64,000 nucleotides of DNA from Acidobacteriota bacterium (GTDB lineage Bacteria > Acidobacteriota > Vicinamibacteria > Vicinamibacterales > UBA8438): NCBI GenBank assembly GCA_011523845.1, contig WTFV01000244.1, forward strand, positions 1-64,000, written 5' to 3'. The notes beneath the pieces were generated by a model that searched no databases, was not told the DNA's origin, and saw nothing but the letters and a program-made list of their open reading frames with translations. Positions within the stretch are counted from its first letter, which is position 1. Each line of letters starts with the position of its first letter. The position numbers were made by a program, and so were the translations under genes. Below, piece after piece: positions 26,199-34,517 of the stretch.

Positions 26199-26355
26199 CC
26201 GGCTATAGCCGTACAGCCGTTGGCGGTCATGCTCCCCCTTCGTCAAGTGCCACGAGGCGTGAACGCCATGACGCTCGCCCGACCCGAGGCGTCAGTGAAG
26301 TCCCGACGCCCAGCAGCGATCAGGAGGTCGCCTATACTGGCGCCCAGGGCAAGCG

Positions 26356-26769
26356 ATGGAAGAGAACCGGGAACCGACACGGAGCCGCGCGCTGGGGCAC
26401 GCCCCCGAACAGGGCGACCTGGACGCGATAGTCGCCAGCATAGTGCAAGCAGTGGATCCGGAGCGGATCATCCTGTTCGGATCAGGCGCACGGGGCACGA
26501 TGAACGACGAGAGCGACCTGGACATTCTGGTCGTGAAGGACAGGTGCCAACCGCGAGGAACAACCACGAAGATCCTCGACGCAGCACCTTGGGGAAGGTG
26601 GCCGCTGCACGTCATCGTCGTCTGGCCTGAAGATCTGATTCGCTACAGGTCGAGTCCCTGGCACGTGATTCCGCGGGTCTTGCGGGACGGTAGGACACTA
26701 TATGTCAAGGCGACAGACGGAAGCCCAGGACATCGAGGACGCTCACGGGTGGCTGCAACAGGCCGTTGA
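26356..26769 (+). CDS. MNT-type minimal nucleotidyltransferase (antitoxin-like)
   Basis: The 137-residue protein has the polymerase-beta-like motif ILFGSGARGTMNDESDLDIL (G-S-x10-D-x-D) after a helical start, then TKILDAAPWGRWPLHVIVVW. In MNT-HEPN modules such proteins AMPylate and silence a HEPN RNase toxin. The HEPN reading frame starts inside the end of this gene (26702) but is cut short. The last 23 residues, beyond LYVKA, overlap that frame. A broken second copy lies at 35934. Shared upstream sequence AGGTCGCCTATACT in both copies may be promoter. Confidence 0.75.
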   Translation: MEENREPTRSRALGHAPEQGDLDAIVASIVQAVDPERIILFGSGARGTMNDESDLDILVVKDRCQPRGTTTKILDAAPWGRWPLHVIVVWPEDLIRYRSSPWHVIPRVLRDGRTLYVKATDGSPGHRGRSRVAATGR

Positions 26770-26845
26770 GAGACTCGCGACAGCGCAGGAGGCCAGCCAG
26801 ACGAACCCGGCGTACGAAACGCGCTGCGGACTGGCGCAAAGCAGG
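26702..26845 (+). pseudogene. Truncated HEPN-domain toxin gene
   Basis: The frame starts MSRRQTEAQDIEDAHGWLQQ and continues AVERLATAQEASQTNPAYET, typical of the first helices of HEPN proteins paired with MNT nucleotidyltransferases. Around codon 46 it runs into sequence that belongs to another gene on the opposite strand. The R-x4-6-H RNase motif near the HEPN C-terminus is missing, so no toxin activity is expected. Confidence 0.65.
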
Positions 26846-27191
26846 ACGTCGTTGTCAGCCGCGTCGTCAGGGACTACCCCAACATCCGTGCGCTCGCGAT
26901 CCTTGTAGTCATCCTGAAAGCGCCCAATCTCGTCGATCGCGTACGGATCCCCGCCTCGGCGGCGTCGTACATCGCGCGCTCGCAGTGGTTCTTGGCCTTT
27001 CTGACTTCGTCAGGCTTGGAGATCTGCTCCTGGCCGTCGAGCGCTTGGAGCAGGTGGTGGCCAGCGTATCTGAGTTCGTTGTTGGCAGGAACGGCGACCG
27101 CGGACCGAAACTGTGCGACTTCGCGCGTGAATCGATCGGCGGTCTCGTAGCTCTCGGTGAGTTCCGAGATAGACGGGAACTCGGGCGGCAT
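26846..27191 (-). pseudogene. Frameshifted, 3'-truncated hypothetical gene
   Basis: It starts MPPEFPSISELTESYETADR and continues NELRYAGHHLLQALDG and KNHCERAMYDAAEAG. A one-base shift near 26965 then lets it continue as DPYAIDEIGRFQDDYKDRER, which is far more protein-like than the written frame. The 3' end is lost where it meets the HEPN remnant. It follows the small upstream gene by three bases (TGACCGATG). Family not recognised; helical, soluble. Confidence 0.55.
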
Positions 27192-27194
27192 CGG

Positions 27195-27404
27195 TCAGAG
27201 CTTGCGCGCCAGCACTCGCTCACGCTCGCGATCGATGTCTTCGCGAGTTGTGAATTGCCCCTGCTGCAGTCGAACGTTTCCGCTGCTCAGGTTGGACACG
27301 ATCCGTCTGTCCGTCTCACGTCGCTTGGACTCGTCGGAAGCTGGCGGCGCAGGACGGGTTCGGACGCCGAACGCCGAGCGTGCTGCCTGAATCAGCTTCT
27401 TCAT
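27195..27404 (-). CDS. Small basic hypothetical protein
   Basis: The 69-residue protein MKKLIQAARSAFGVRTR... has a basic amphipathic N-terminus and a charged helical end (TREDIDRERERVLARKL). A strong ribosome site (GGGAGGGAGAG) sets this start; the frame continues upstream but without one. It forms a two-gene unit with the decayed gene at 26846. Not recognised. Confidence 0.55.
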   Translation of the reverse strand: MKKLIQAARSAFGVRTRPAPPASDESKRRETDRRIVSNLSSGNVRLQQGQFTTREDIDRERERVLARKL

Positions 27405-27577
27405 CGGGGACTCTCCCTCCCTGCCCTGCTCTCGGGCGTGTCCCGTACGCTCAAACCCAGCGCTCAGCGAAAGTCTGCTGAACTTCCGCCCAACGCATGC
27501 TGAATTCTGTGGAAAACCGGACCCCGCGTCAACGGATGTGGACGCGACTCGCCCCGACCCGGCTCGAGCGTCCTGGT

Positions 27578-27604
27578 CCCATCGGGCGCGCACCGCCCGA
27601 TGGG
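27578..27604. promoter_or_regulatory. Perfect 11-bp inverted repeat
   Basis: Arms CCCATCGGGCG and CGCCCGATGGG surround a CGCAC loop. No T-run follows on either strand, so it is not a standard terminator. It lies in the 372-bp gap between divergent genes (27404 and 27777) and could be an operator or a 5' hairpin. Little else is visible in that gap apart from the 25-bp shard at 27726. Confidence 0.5.
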
Positions 27605-27725
27605 CACGCCACGAAACTGGGACTGAGATTCTGGCAACAGTATGCCCACGAACTCCACTAAACTTCGATTATGCAATAGCTTACAGCAAAGCGAGAAGCG
27701 CTCCGGCTGTCGGGAAGCAACTCTC

Positions 27726-27750
27726 CCGGATCAACTCGAAGGCGGTGGTG
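27726..27750 (+). repeat. 25-bp shard identical to part of the phospholipase-D-like gene
   Basis: CCGGATCAACTCGAAGGCGG plus TGGTG is identical to 34473-34497, inside the start of the PLD-like gene (residues TTAFELIR read on the - strand). Chance identity of this length is unlikely. It is one more piece of the defence locus lying in this degraded stretch. Confidence 0.65.
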
Positions 27751-27776
27751 CTCGAGCTCCTACGCCACACGGTAGA

Positions 27777-28271
27777 ATGCCTGAGTCGACAGCCCGACAA
27801 GACGAAGACATGCAGACAGCGCTCGCGGCAGAAGCGCGACGCCGGCGCGAGGAAGCCCTCGACGACCCATGGCGCCTCGATGCGGAGACCGCAACGGAAG
27901 AGGCGTTCAACGACGAGTACGCCGCGGGCGGAGACGTACCCGCGCACGAACGCGGACCACACAGCCGGTGGGCGCAAGGCTTGCTCGACACCAAGTGCTG
28001 CGGGTGGCGCGAGCGCCCCACCGCAGCAGAGACGTACGCGGCGTTCCGTGCGGACGAGCCCACGACACGAGAGACCGCCATCCTGGCAACGGTGGTGGGA
28101 GAGGGAACCGCTCTGGACTGGGGCATGATGTATCACGAAGGGGTGTTCACATGGCGCCAGATGAGACGGGCGGTACAGAGAACCGGACCGTGGACCGCGC
28201 ACACGGTAGTCAAGCTGAACCTGTTCACGGCAGTAGACAGGGCGACGGCCGAGCCCCTGTGGCAAGGCTGA
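27777..28271 (+). CDS. Hypothetical partner of the AbiEii-like gene
   Basis: The 164-residue soluble protein has a charged helical start (AAEARRRREEALDDPWRLDA) and a later part with ETAILATVVGEGTALDWGMM and FTWRQMRRAVQRTGPWTAH. A second ATG 11 codons on (MQTALAAEA) is also possible. Its stop overlaps the GTG start of the nucleotidyltransferase gene by 13 nt. By position it would be the antitoxin of an AbiE-like pair, but it shows no AbiEi-type winged helix that I can see. Not recognised. Confidence 0.6.
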   Translation: MPESTARQDEDMQTALAAEARRRREEALDDPWRLDAETATEEAFNDEYAAGGDVPAHERGPHSRWAQGLLDTKCCGWRERPTAAETYAAFRADEPTTRETAILATVVGEGTALDWGMMYHEGVFTWRQMRRAVQRTGPWTAHTVVKLNLFTAVDRATAEPLWQG

Positions 28272-28993
28272 CGCTCACCGAGCCGGCACGGACGCTGTGG
28301 CGGAAGGTACGCGACACCATCAGAACGGCACTGACGGACCCGCGGACCAACGACAGGTGTTACGAGTTGGGAGGCGGATCGATACTCGCGGCCAGGTGGG
28401 GACACCGGGCCAGTTTCGACATCGACCTGACGACGACCGACCCGAAGGGCATCCTGCAAGAGACGGTGCGGACGCAACAGGGCCTGGCCGGCTCCCTCTG
28501 CGGGGAGTTGACACCGAGGTCCAACCCGCGCCACGTGACCATCGTGATGGGCGAGGGACAGCGCGTCGACATCACCGTGACGAGGCCCTTCCTCGACGGC
28601 CAGCAGCAGAATGTTGAGCTGGACGGACGCACGGAGACGGTGCTGACCACCGTACAGATACTGCACGGCAAGCTGAACCGGGCCCAGGAAAGCCCGGCGC
28701 GCGACGTCCACGACTTCATCACGGCAGCCGAACGAGATCCGCGAAGCCTGGAGGCAGCGGTCAGGCCGCTGACCGAACGCGAGGTGACGGGCATACGCAC
28801 GCTGTGGGGAGTGCAGAACGTGCGCCTCGAGAACGAAGCGAAGGAACGCATTCTCGACACCAAGGGGACACCGGTACGAGGAACGGAGAGGCTCGGCATA
28901 CGGGGAGGCGACGTTCTGGCCGCAGCGTGGGGCCACAGCCAGCAGCTCGGCACGGGGGCCCGACAGCCGGCACGCAGAGACGGGACTACGTAG
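28259..28993 (+). CDS. AbiEii/AbiGii-type nucleotidyltransferase
   Basis: The 244-residue protein has the AbiEii signature YELGGGSILAARWGHRASFD followed by IDLT (G-G-S then D-x-D), and downstream RVDITVTRPF and LTTVQILHGKLNRA. Such enzymes transfer nucleotides to tRNA or proteins and act as toxins in abortive-infection type IV toxin-antitoxin systems. A GTG start (VARLTLTEP) is used, overlapping the upstream stop. The tail (SQQLGTGARQPARRDGTT) is basic and unstructured. Key residues look intact. Confidence 0.75.
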   Translation: MARLTLTEPARTLWRKVRDTIRTALTDPRTNDRCYELGGGSILAARWGHRASFDIDLTTTDPKGILQETVRTQQGLAGSLCGELTPRSNPRHVTIVMGEGQRVDITVTRPFLDGQQQNVELDGRTETVLTTVQILHGKLNRAQESPARDVHDFITAAERDPRSLEAAVRPLTEREVTGIRTLWGVQNVRLENEAKERILDTKGTPVRGTERLGIRGGDVLAAAWGHSQQLGTGARQPARRDGTT

Positions 28994-29057
28994 TGATCTT
29001 CGAACGCCCTCCTTTATAGCGGCGCGGTTCCGGCGGGAATTGCCCCACGCCCGTGCC

Positions 29058-29282
29058 TCAGTCTACTCGACGGCGGTTTCCCTCCGAGAAGCCCCTCGTG
29101 AACCCGTCCATCGCGCCTTCGAGCTTCGCCATCCGTTCCCCGAGTGCGGCCATCCGCTCCCCAAGGTCTCGCACGTGATCGTCGAGTCGCCCGATCCGAA
29201 AGTCCATCCGGAGGAAGAGGCCAGCGATGCCGACGCCGACGCCGACAATCGCCCAGAACTCTGGTGTCATCAACCCAATCAT
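29058..29282 (-). CDS. Small coiled-coil membrane protein
   Basis: The 74-residue protein has a membrane helix at the N-terminus (EFWAIVGVGVGIAGLFLRMD) and a heptad coil (RIGRLDDHVRDLGERMAALG and ERMAKLEGAMDGFTRGF). The start MIGLM follows GGCGGAG; MTPEFW four codons on is an alternative. It lies just downstream of the helicase gene on the same strand, separated by 67 bp, so it could be the last gene of the defence operon. Same general type as the proteins at 15212 and 20424. Confidence 0.6.
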   Translation of the reverse strand: MIGLMTPEFWAIVGVGVGIAGLFLRMDFRIGRLDDHVRDLGERMAALGERMAKLEGAMDGFTRGFSEGNRRRVD

Positions 29283-29349
29283 ACTCCGCCAACGGGACAG
29301 CATCTGCACTGGAAGGCCGATGGGCGGTTGCTCCGGCCCTGGGTCACGC

Positions 29350-32300
29350 CTACGAGCCCGGGGTCGCCGGCGGCGACAGATCCACCGCCCAGTCTCTGAG
29401 CCTCGCGACATCGACGCCAGCGCGATCCAGAAGCGTGACAAGCTCCTCCTGCCGCGGCTGCCCGAAGACGACCCGATAGGCCGCAAGCTGCCGCTTCAGC
29501 CGGTCGAACGCCTCGACCTCCGCCGTGTACGGCAGTTGCGGCACATGGCGCTCCACCCGGTGTTCGCCGGGGGCGAGCCAGTGCGGAACCAAGTCGCTCT
29601 CCTCGGCCGTCCTCGCGGCCTGGTCGGCCAAGTCGAAGATCAATTTCCAGACGTCTCTACCCTTACCCTCCCGCCACGTCGCGAAGGCGTCGTCAGCGTG
29701 CGAGGCCGCGACGTTGCGCCGGACGGCATGCCCCTTGTAGCGGTGAATCCGGCCTTCGCGCTGCTCCAGATCCACCGGATTGCCCGGTAGGTTCCAGTGG
29801 ACCAGGCGGTGGCACCAGGGATGGAAATCGAGCCCCTCCTGCCCTATCGACGTGCTGGTGAGCACGAAGGGCCGGAACGGGCTGTTGAACGCGGCCCGGA
29901 CGGCGTCCTGGCTGATTTGCTCGCCGTCGTCCGCGCGGCCGTGGCCGAAGCGTAGCGCGAACACGGTGCGGACGCGGATCGCGTCGCGTTCGACTGTGGC
30001 GCCGGACTCTCCCGGCTCGGCCCGGAAGAACTCGGCGTGGACACGGGCGCGCGCCGGGTGCACCACCTGGACGAGCTTCCGGGCGCACTTGGCGGCGGTC
30101 TCGTCCGCGCTGGCGTCCTCGGACCACGACTCTTGATCCCAGAGCATGTGCCACTGCTCGTCGAGCACCGCTTGCAGATTGCCCTGCCGGCAGTAGTGCA
30201 GCACCAGCCGCCAGTAGGCCGACTCGTCGCCGACGGCCGCAGTCCCGGCGGCGAGCTGGCGGAGCAGGGAGATGACGGCCGGCCGGTTGAAGAGGCGCCA
30301 GAACGCATCCGCGATCAGCGCCGCGAGCCGGCGGCGCGTGTCGGCACCGACCTCGCTCCCGCCCCTCAGACTGCGGGCCGCGAGAATCGCTGGCGAGCCG
30401 AGGGCAAGGTCCGTGAGCAGCTCGGCGAGATCCGGGGGGCGCGGGCCGAGCGATTGCAGGTCGACCGCGAGCAGATCGTCGACGTACGCGCCGAAGACAT
30501 CCGGATTCGGCTGCGGGAGCGGCTCGTTGTCCGACGCCCCGGCAAGCTCGCCGTCACGCCACACCCGCAAGAAGGCCGGCAGTTCAGGATCCAGCAAGAG
30601 CGGCGCGGCCCATTCCCATTGATCGTCGATGCTCCCTTCCTGCGGGTTCGGCAGCCTCGGGTCCGCAAGCAGCTCGTCGACCTGGGTGCGCACCCACGCG
30701 CGGCGGTCCTGCCCGGGCGGCGCGGCGAGCGGATGCGCCCGGTCCGCCAGCGGCAGGCACGGCAGCAACAATAGGAGGAGTCGATGGCGGGATCGGACGC
30801 CGGCCGCCGACTGCGTCAGCCTCAGCAGCGGTCGCTGCTGCGCGTCGGGGTTGTCGTAGGAGTCGAGTCGGCCTCCCATCATCAGCCGTTCGGCTTCGTA
30901 GCTGAGGACGGCGCTGACGACGTCCGGCACCAGGTTCCAGGCCGAGAACAGCAGCCGTTTCGTCGCGCGTTCCTTGCCCGCGAACGGTCCTTCCAGCGGC
31001 CAGTACGGCAGCGTGGGCGGCATCCACAGCAGGCGCCACAGTCCCTCGTCGATCAGCTCCCCGACCAGCACCCGCAGCTTGGCGTTGCCGGGGTCGATGC
31101 TGCCCCACGACCGCAGCGTCGCCGCCTTCAGAAACGCCGCATCGTGTCGCTGGAGCGCATCGACGATCTTGTCCGGCGGGCCGGCCGTGCCGAGCGCCTC
31201 GACGAGGAGCTCGTGGAACTTGTAGCCGTGCATGAAGTGCGCGAGATACGGCGCCGACCTCCAGAATGGCATCGGATCCGGGCCGCGGACGGCGCGAGAC
31301 AGCGCATCGGCGGCGAGGTACTGCCGTACGTCGCTCGCGGCGACGGGCGTGGTGCGCCGGTCCTCGCACACCATCGCATCGCGGTCTTCACTGGCGGCGA
31401 CGCGCTCGGTGCGGGCCATCACATCCCGCAGCGAGTCTTCGACCGCGCGCTTCGCCCGCTCGACGCGCTCGACCTGCTCCGGCTCGCCGGCCGCCGCGCG
31501 CCGCAGCGCCGCCCCGAAGCGCGACAACTGCTGCTTGAGCTCCTCGACGCGGGCGTCGTCGTCGCCGAGCAGGAACCGCGTGGTGGCCAGGAAATCCTGG
31601 TAGTGCTCCTCGTGCTCGATCTCCGCGTCGGCGGTGTAGAGCTTGTACGGCGTCGCAGAGAGCAGCAGCGTGCGGACCCGCCTGCCGTCGTGCGCTTCGG
31701 CCTGGAACAGCTCCTGCGCCAGATCCGCCGCGGCATCGCGCTCGGGCCCCTGCGTACCGAGCAGGTTCTTGAAGCGCTGGAACTCGTCCAGGATCACCAG
31801 ATCGGGCTCGAGAGCCTCGACGCACGCGCCGGCCAGCACCCGGCGCAACTCGGAGATGACCTGGTCTCGCTGGTATCGGGCTTCCGCTGGCCAGGCGTGA
31901 TAGCGGCGGAATGTCGTGTCGAGAAGGCTGCGCAGCTTGTTCTGCAGGTCCGGCAGCTTGTCGAACGCCGTCTCGAAGCTGTGTCGTATCGTGTCGTCGA
32001 TAGGCCGAGGACTGTTCTCCAATCGCCAACGCCAGTCATCCCGCTTCGTGATGCCTCCCTGCAGGAGGTTCATTAGCGCCGTCCGCGGTCCCAACAGCGG
32101 AACGAGAAGTTGAAACAGCACCTCCCGTTCCCGGCCCCGGCCGGTCGAACTCCCCAGGTTGAACGACGTGCCAGGGGTGAAGCTGACGAAGTTCAGCTTG
32201 CTGTCGGCGAGCCCGGATTCGCCTTCCCGGCGCGCCAGCTCCGTGGCCAGCATCGTGAGCCGCGTCGCCAGCGCGAACGACCGTTCCTCCGCGCCGCCCA

Positions 32301-32571
32301 CCTGCAGCTTGGGGAGATTGGCGCGCGCGATGCTGCCGTTGCTGCAGATGTAGACGATGTCGATCCGGTCGACGTCGTTCCAAACGTGATCGATTGCGCG
32401 GGCGATGATGCCGCGGGCGACCAGCGTCTTGCCGAGGCCCACCTCGTCGGCCACCAGGAAGCGCCCGGTCCCATCCTCCGCCCGGAACAAACGGTGGAAC
32501 GCGTGCTCCACCGTGCGGTGCTGAAACGGCTTGAGGGGCTTCAGGCTCGCCTCGACGGATGGTCGCTTCAT
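29350..32571 (-). CDS. Large SNF2/RapA-like helicase of a defence operon
   Basis: The 1073-residue protein has motif I ADEVGLGKTL (residues 41-50), a Walker B variant ILDEFQRFKN (about 260-269, DEFQ in place of DEAH) and motif III TLLLSATPYK (about 301-310). The second RecA lobe lies late (STSIGQEGLDF near 900; VDLEQREGRIHRYKGH near 935). About 550 residues between the lobes are helical and not recognisable. It should be an ATP-driven DNA or RNA translocase. Its ATG overlaps the PLD gene's stop (ATGA). Together with PLD and DUF6361 it matches, from memory, the composition of an Azaca-type anti-phage system. Confidence 0.8.
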   Translation of the reverse strand: MKRPSVEASLKPLKPFQHRTVEHAFHRLFRAEDGTGRFLVADEVGLGKTLVARGIIARAIDHVWNDVDRIDIVYICSNGSIARANLPKLQVGGAEERSFALATRLTMLATELARREGESGLADSKLNFVSFTPGTSFNLGSSTGRGREREVLFQLLVPLLGPRTALMNLLQGGITKRDDWRWRLENSPRPIDDTIRHSFETAFDKLPDLQNKLRSLLDTTFRRYHAWPAEARYQRDQVISELRRVLAGACVEALEPDLVILDEFQRFKNLLGTQGPERDAAADLAQELFQAEAHDGRRVRTLLLSATPYKLYTADAEIEHEEHYQDFLATTRFLLGDDDARVEELKQQLSRFGAALRRAAAGEPEQVERVERAKRAVEDSLRDVMARTERVAASEDRDAMVCEDRRTTPVAASDVRQYLAADALSRAVRGPDPMPFWRSAPYLAHFMHGYKFHELLVEALGTAGPPDKIVDALQRHDAAFLKAATLRSWGSIDPGNAKLRVLVGELIDEGLWRLLWMPPTLPYWPLEGPFAGKERATKRLLFSAWNLVPDVVSAVLSYEAERLMMGGRLDSYDNPDAQQRPLLRLTQSAAGVRSRHRLLLLLLPCLPLADRAHPLAAPPGQDRRAWVRTQVDELLADPRLPNPQEGSIDDQWEWAAPLLLDPELPAFLRVWRDGELAGASDNEPLPQPNPDVFGAYVDDLLAVDLQSLGPRPPDLAELLTDLALGSPAILAARSLRGGSEVGADTRRRLAALIADAFWRLFNRPAVISLLRQLAAGTAAVGDESAYWRLVLHYCRQGNLQAVLDEQWHMLWDQESWSEDASADETAAKCARKLVQVVHPARARVHAEFFRAEPGESGATVERDAIRVRTVFALRFGHGRADDGEQISQDAVRAAFNSPFRPFVLTSTSIGQEGLDFHPWCHRLVHWNLPGNPVDLEQREGRIHRYKGHAVRRNVAASHADDAFATWREGKGRDVWKLIFDLADQAARTAEESDLVPHWLAPGEHRVERHVPQLPYTAEVEAFDRLKRQLAAYRVVFGQPRQEELVTLLDRAGVDVARLRDWAVDLSPPATPGS

Positions 32572-34517
32572 GGCCGCGGCTCCCGCGCGAGCGCCTCCTC
32601 GACGGCCATCCAGACGGCGAACAGCTCGTCCGGCACGATGCGGCGCCCTTCCTCCGTCTTCCGCAGGTCGTCGATCAGGCGGCGGACCGGCTTCAGGCGA
32701 TCAGGGTCTCTGGACGCGGTGCGGACCAGGTCGTCGAGCAGCGTCTCGCCGCCGAGGCCGACTCCCCAGGGGGCGGCACCGTCTCCTTGTCCTTCGTCCT
32801 TTGTCCACGCAAGCACCGCGTCGAGCCCGCCCAGCAACGCCCGCAGGAAGCGGAGGAACTTCTCCTCGCTGTCCAGCAGGCCCCTGAGCACGTAGTGCAT
32901 GCGGTCGGCGGGCATTCCCTCCGCGGGAAGTCGCAGGGTCATGCGGATGTCGTCCACGCCCGGCACCGGAACGCGCAATCGAAAGGCGATGAACGCCGTC
33001 AGGCGTACGACCGGCAGCCTCCAGCGCAACAGCTCGTCCAGCCGCAGGGCCTGAGCCTCGGCAACGGAGACAGGCCAGGCCGCGACCTCGACATCGTCGG
33101 CGGGCGGAGCCACGCCACCGTCGATCGTCAACGTCCAGAGATCGTCCCCGGGCACGCAGACTGCGCGAAGATCGGCGTCCACGAGGGCGTCGCGCGCCGC
33201 TTCGAGACGTTCCCGCGCGTCGGTCACGCGCTGGTCCTCCGTCTCCGGCTCCACCCTCTGATACGGCACGCACAACTTCAGGAACCCGCCGTGGAGGAAA
33301 TGATCGATGCCGCGGCCGATGGCGCCCCCCTTCTTGCCCGTAACGGACGCCATCATCTCGACGTTGCTGCCGGTGAACGCCGCCGCGGTCAGGTTCGCCG
33401 AGCCGACGGACCACGTCACGCGCCAACCGTGCTCCACCGCGATCATCTTGGCGTGCAGCCCCGAGGGGCGAGCATCCGTGCCGGCGGCGGAGGTGTCGCC
33501 GTCCCGGCGAGCATCTGCGCCGGCCGCTGACGTGTCGCCGTCCTGGCGAGCATTCACGCCGGTTCCAGGGTCGCCCCCGTTCGCGCCGGCCTGGTCGGCC
33601 TCACTATCCTCGTCCGCGTCGGCCGGAACGTCCTCGGCTTCTCCCTGGGCCGTATCCGACAGAACGAATATCTCCTTCCATGCGGCGAGCGCGTTCTCGG
33701 ACAGCTTGTCGAGCTCCTCCTGCCGGCTCACCAGTATCCGGTCGTTTCCGCTCAGCCTTCCGACCGCGGCGAGCCCCGTCTGGTTGACGAACGGCGCCAG
33801 GGCGAGCGTGCGATAGCCGCTCGACGGCGGGGTCCAGGCTCGACGGCGCCTCGAGAGTCCGAGTGCATGGAACTCGATCGGCGAGTCGAAGCCGTCGGGG
33901 GCGGGGAACGCGGTGCGTGCAACCTGATCGGCAAGTGCGTCGACGCGGTCCGCGACGTCTTGCGGAACGCGGTTCGAGCTCGTGGCCAGTTGCGGCAGCT
34001 CCCGGAGGAAGTCACCCAGCGGGCGGCTCGCGGACACGCGGCGCCCGCTACCCGGCGGGGCCGCGCTCGCCAGCGCGACGTCCCAGGAGCGGTCGAAGGT
34101 CAGGTTCCGCGACAGAATCGCCACCCGCAGCAGGCCCTCCGCAGTTTCGTCCTTCGCCGCAAACCGGGCCACCCACACCTTGGGGTGGAAGGCACCGCGG
34201 CCCGGCGCGCGCACGGCATGCACGCTCGACTCGAGCATGGAGTACAGCGGTCGCGCGCTCCGTGGAATCCCGATGCCGCTTTCATCGACGAAGGCATGCA
34301 CGCGGTCGCCGGCGTCCCGGATCGCCTGGTGCAGCCGCAGCGGATCGGCCAGCAACTCGTCCAGGCCGCCGTCGGGATGCGCCAGCACCGACAGCGGCAG
34401 CACGAGCAGCGCTTCCAGATCGAGGGTGTAGGTGGTCAGCACGGCGAAGTCGAGCCGGTACCCGCCGGGCGGCCGGATCAACTCGAAGGCGGTGGTGCGC
34501 GAGTCCGGCAGGAGCAT
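32568..34517 (-). CDS. Phospholipase-D-like nuclease of a defence operon
   Basis: The 649-residue protein has two HKD-type half-sites: AFHPKVWVARF with LSRNLTFDRSWDVAL (about 110-149), and GLHAKMIAVEHGWR with GSANLTAAAF (about 353-380). Two such sites make one active site in PLD nucleases and phosphodiesterases. Between them is an acidic low-complexity insert with 13-residue repeats (ARQDGDTSAAG, ARRDGDTSAAG). The start MLLPDSRTTAFE overlaps the DUF6361 stop by one base (TGATG). It probably cuts nucleic acid presented by the helicase; that is inference. Confidence 0.8.
   Translation of the reverse strand: MLLPDSRTTAFELIRPPGGYRLDFAVLTTYTLDLEALLVLPLSVLAHPDGGLDELLADPLRLHQAIRDAGDRVHAFVDESGIGIPRSARPLYSMLESSVHAVRAPGRGAFHPKVWVARFAAKDETAEGLLRVAILSRNLTFDRSWDVALASAAPPGSGRRVSASRPLGDFLRELPQLATSSNRVPQDVADRVDALADQVARTAFPAPDGFDSPIEFHALGLSRRRRAWTPPSSGYRTLALAPFVNQTGLAAVGRLSGNDRILVSRQEELDKLSENALAAWKEIFVLSDTAQGEAEDVPADADEDSEADQAGANGGDPGTGVNARQDGDTSAAGADARRDGDTSAAGTDARPSGLHAKMIAVEHGWRVTWSVGSANLTAAAFTGSNVEMMASVTGKKGGAIGRGIDHFLHGGFLKLCVPYQRVEPETEDQRVTDARERLEAARDALVDADLRAVCVPGDDLWTLTIDGGVAPPADDVEVAAWPVSVAEAQALRLDELLRWRLPVVRLTAFIAFRLRVPVPGVDDIRMTLRLPAEGMPADRMHYVLRGLLDSEEKFLRFLRALLGGLDAVLAWTKDEGQGDGAAPWGVGLGGETLLDDLVRTASRDPDRLKPVRRLIDDLRKTEEGRRIVPDELFAVWMAVEEALAREPRP
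33468..33545. repeat. 39-bp coding repeat in the PLD-like gene
   Basis: Two 39-bp units starting GCGAGCATC (33468 and 33507) and a partial third at 33546 encode the 13-residue repeats in the acidic insert. The units differ at several bases, so the duplication is not brand new. Confidence 0.8.

Noticed and set aside
27578..27604. Rho-independent terminator
   Set aside because: Perfect stem but no T-run on either strand, and it lies between divergent genes.
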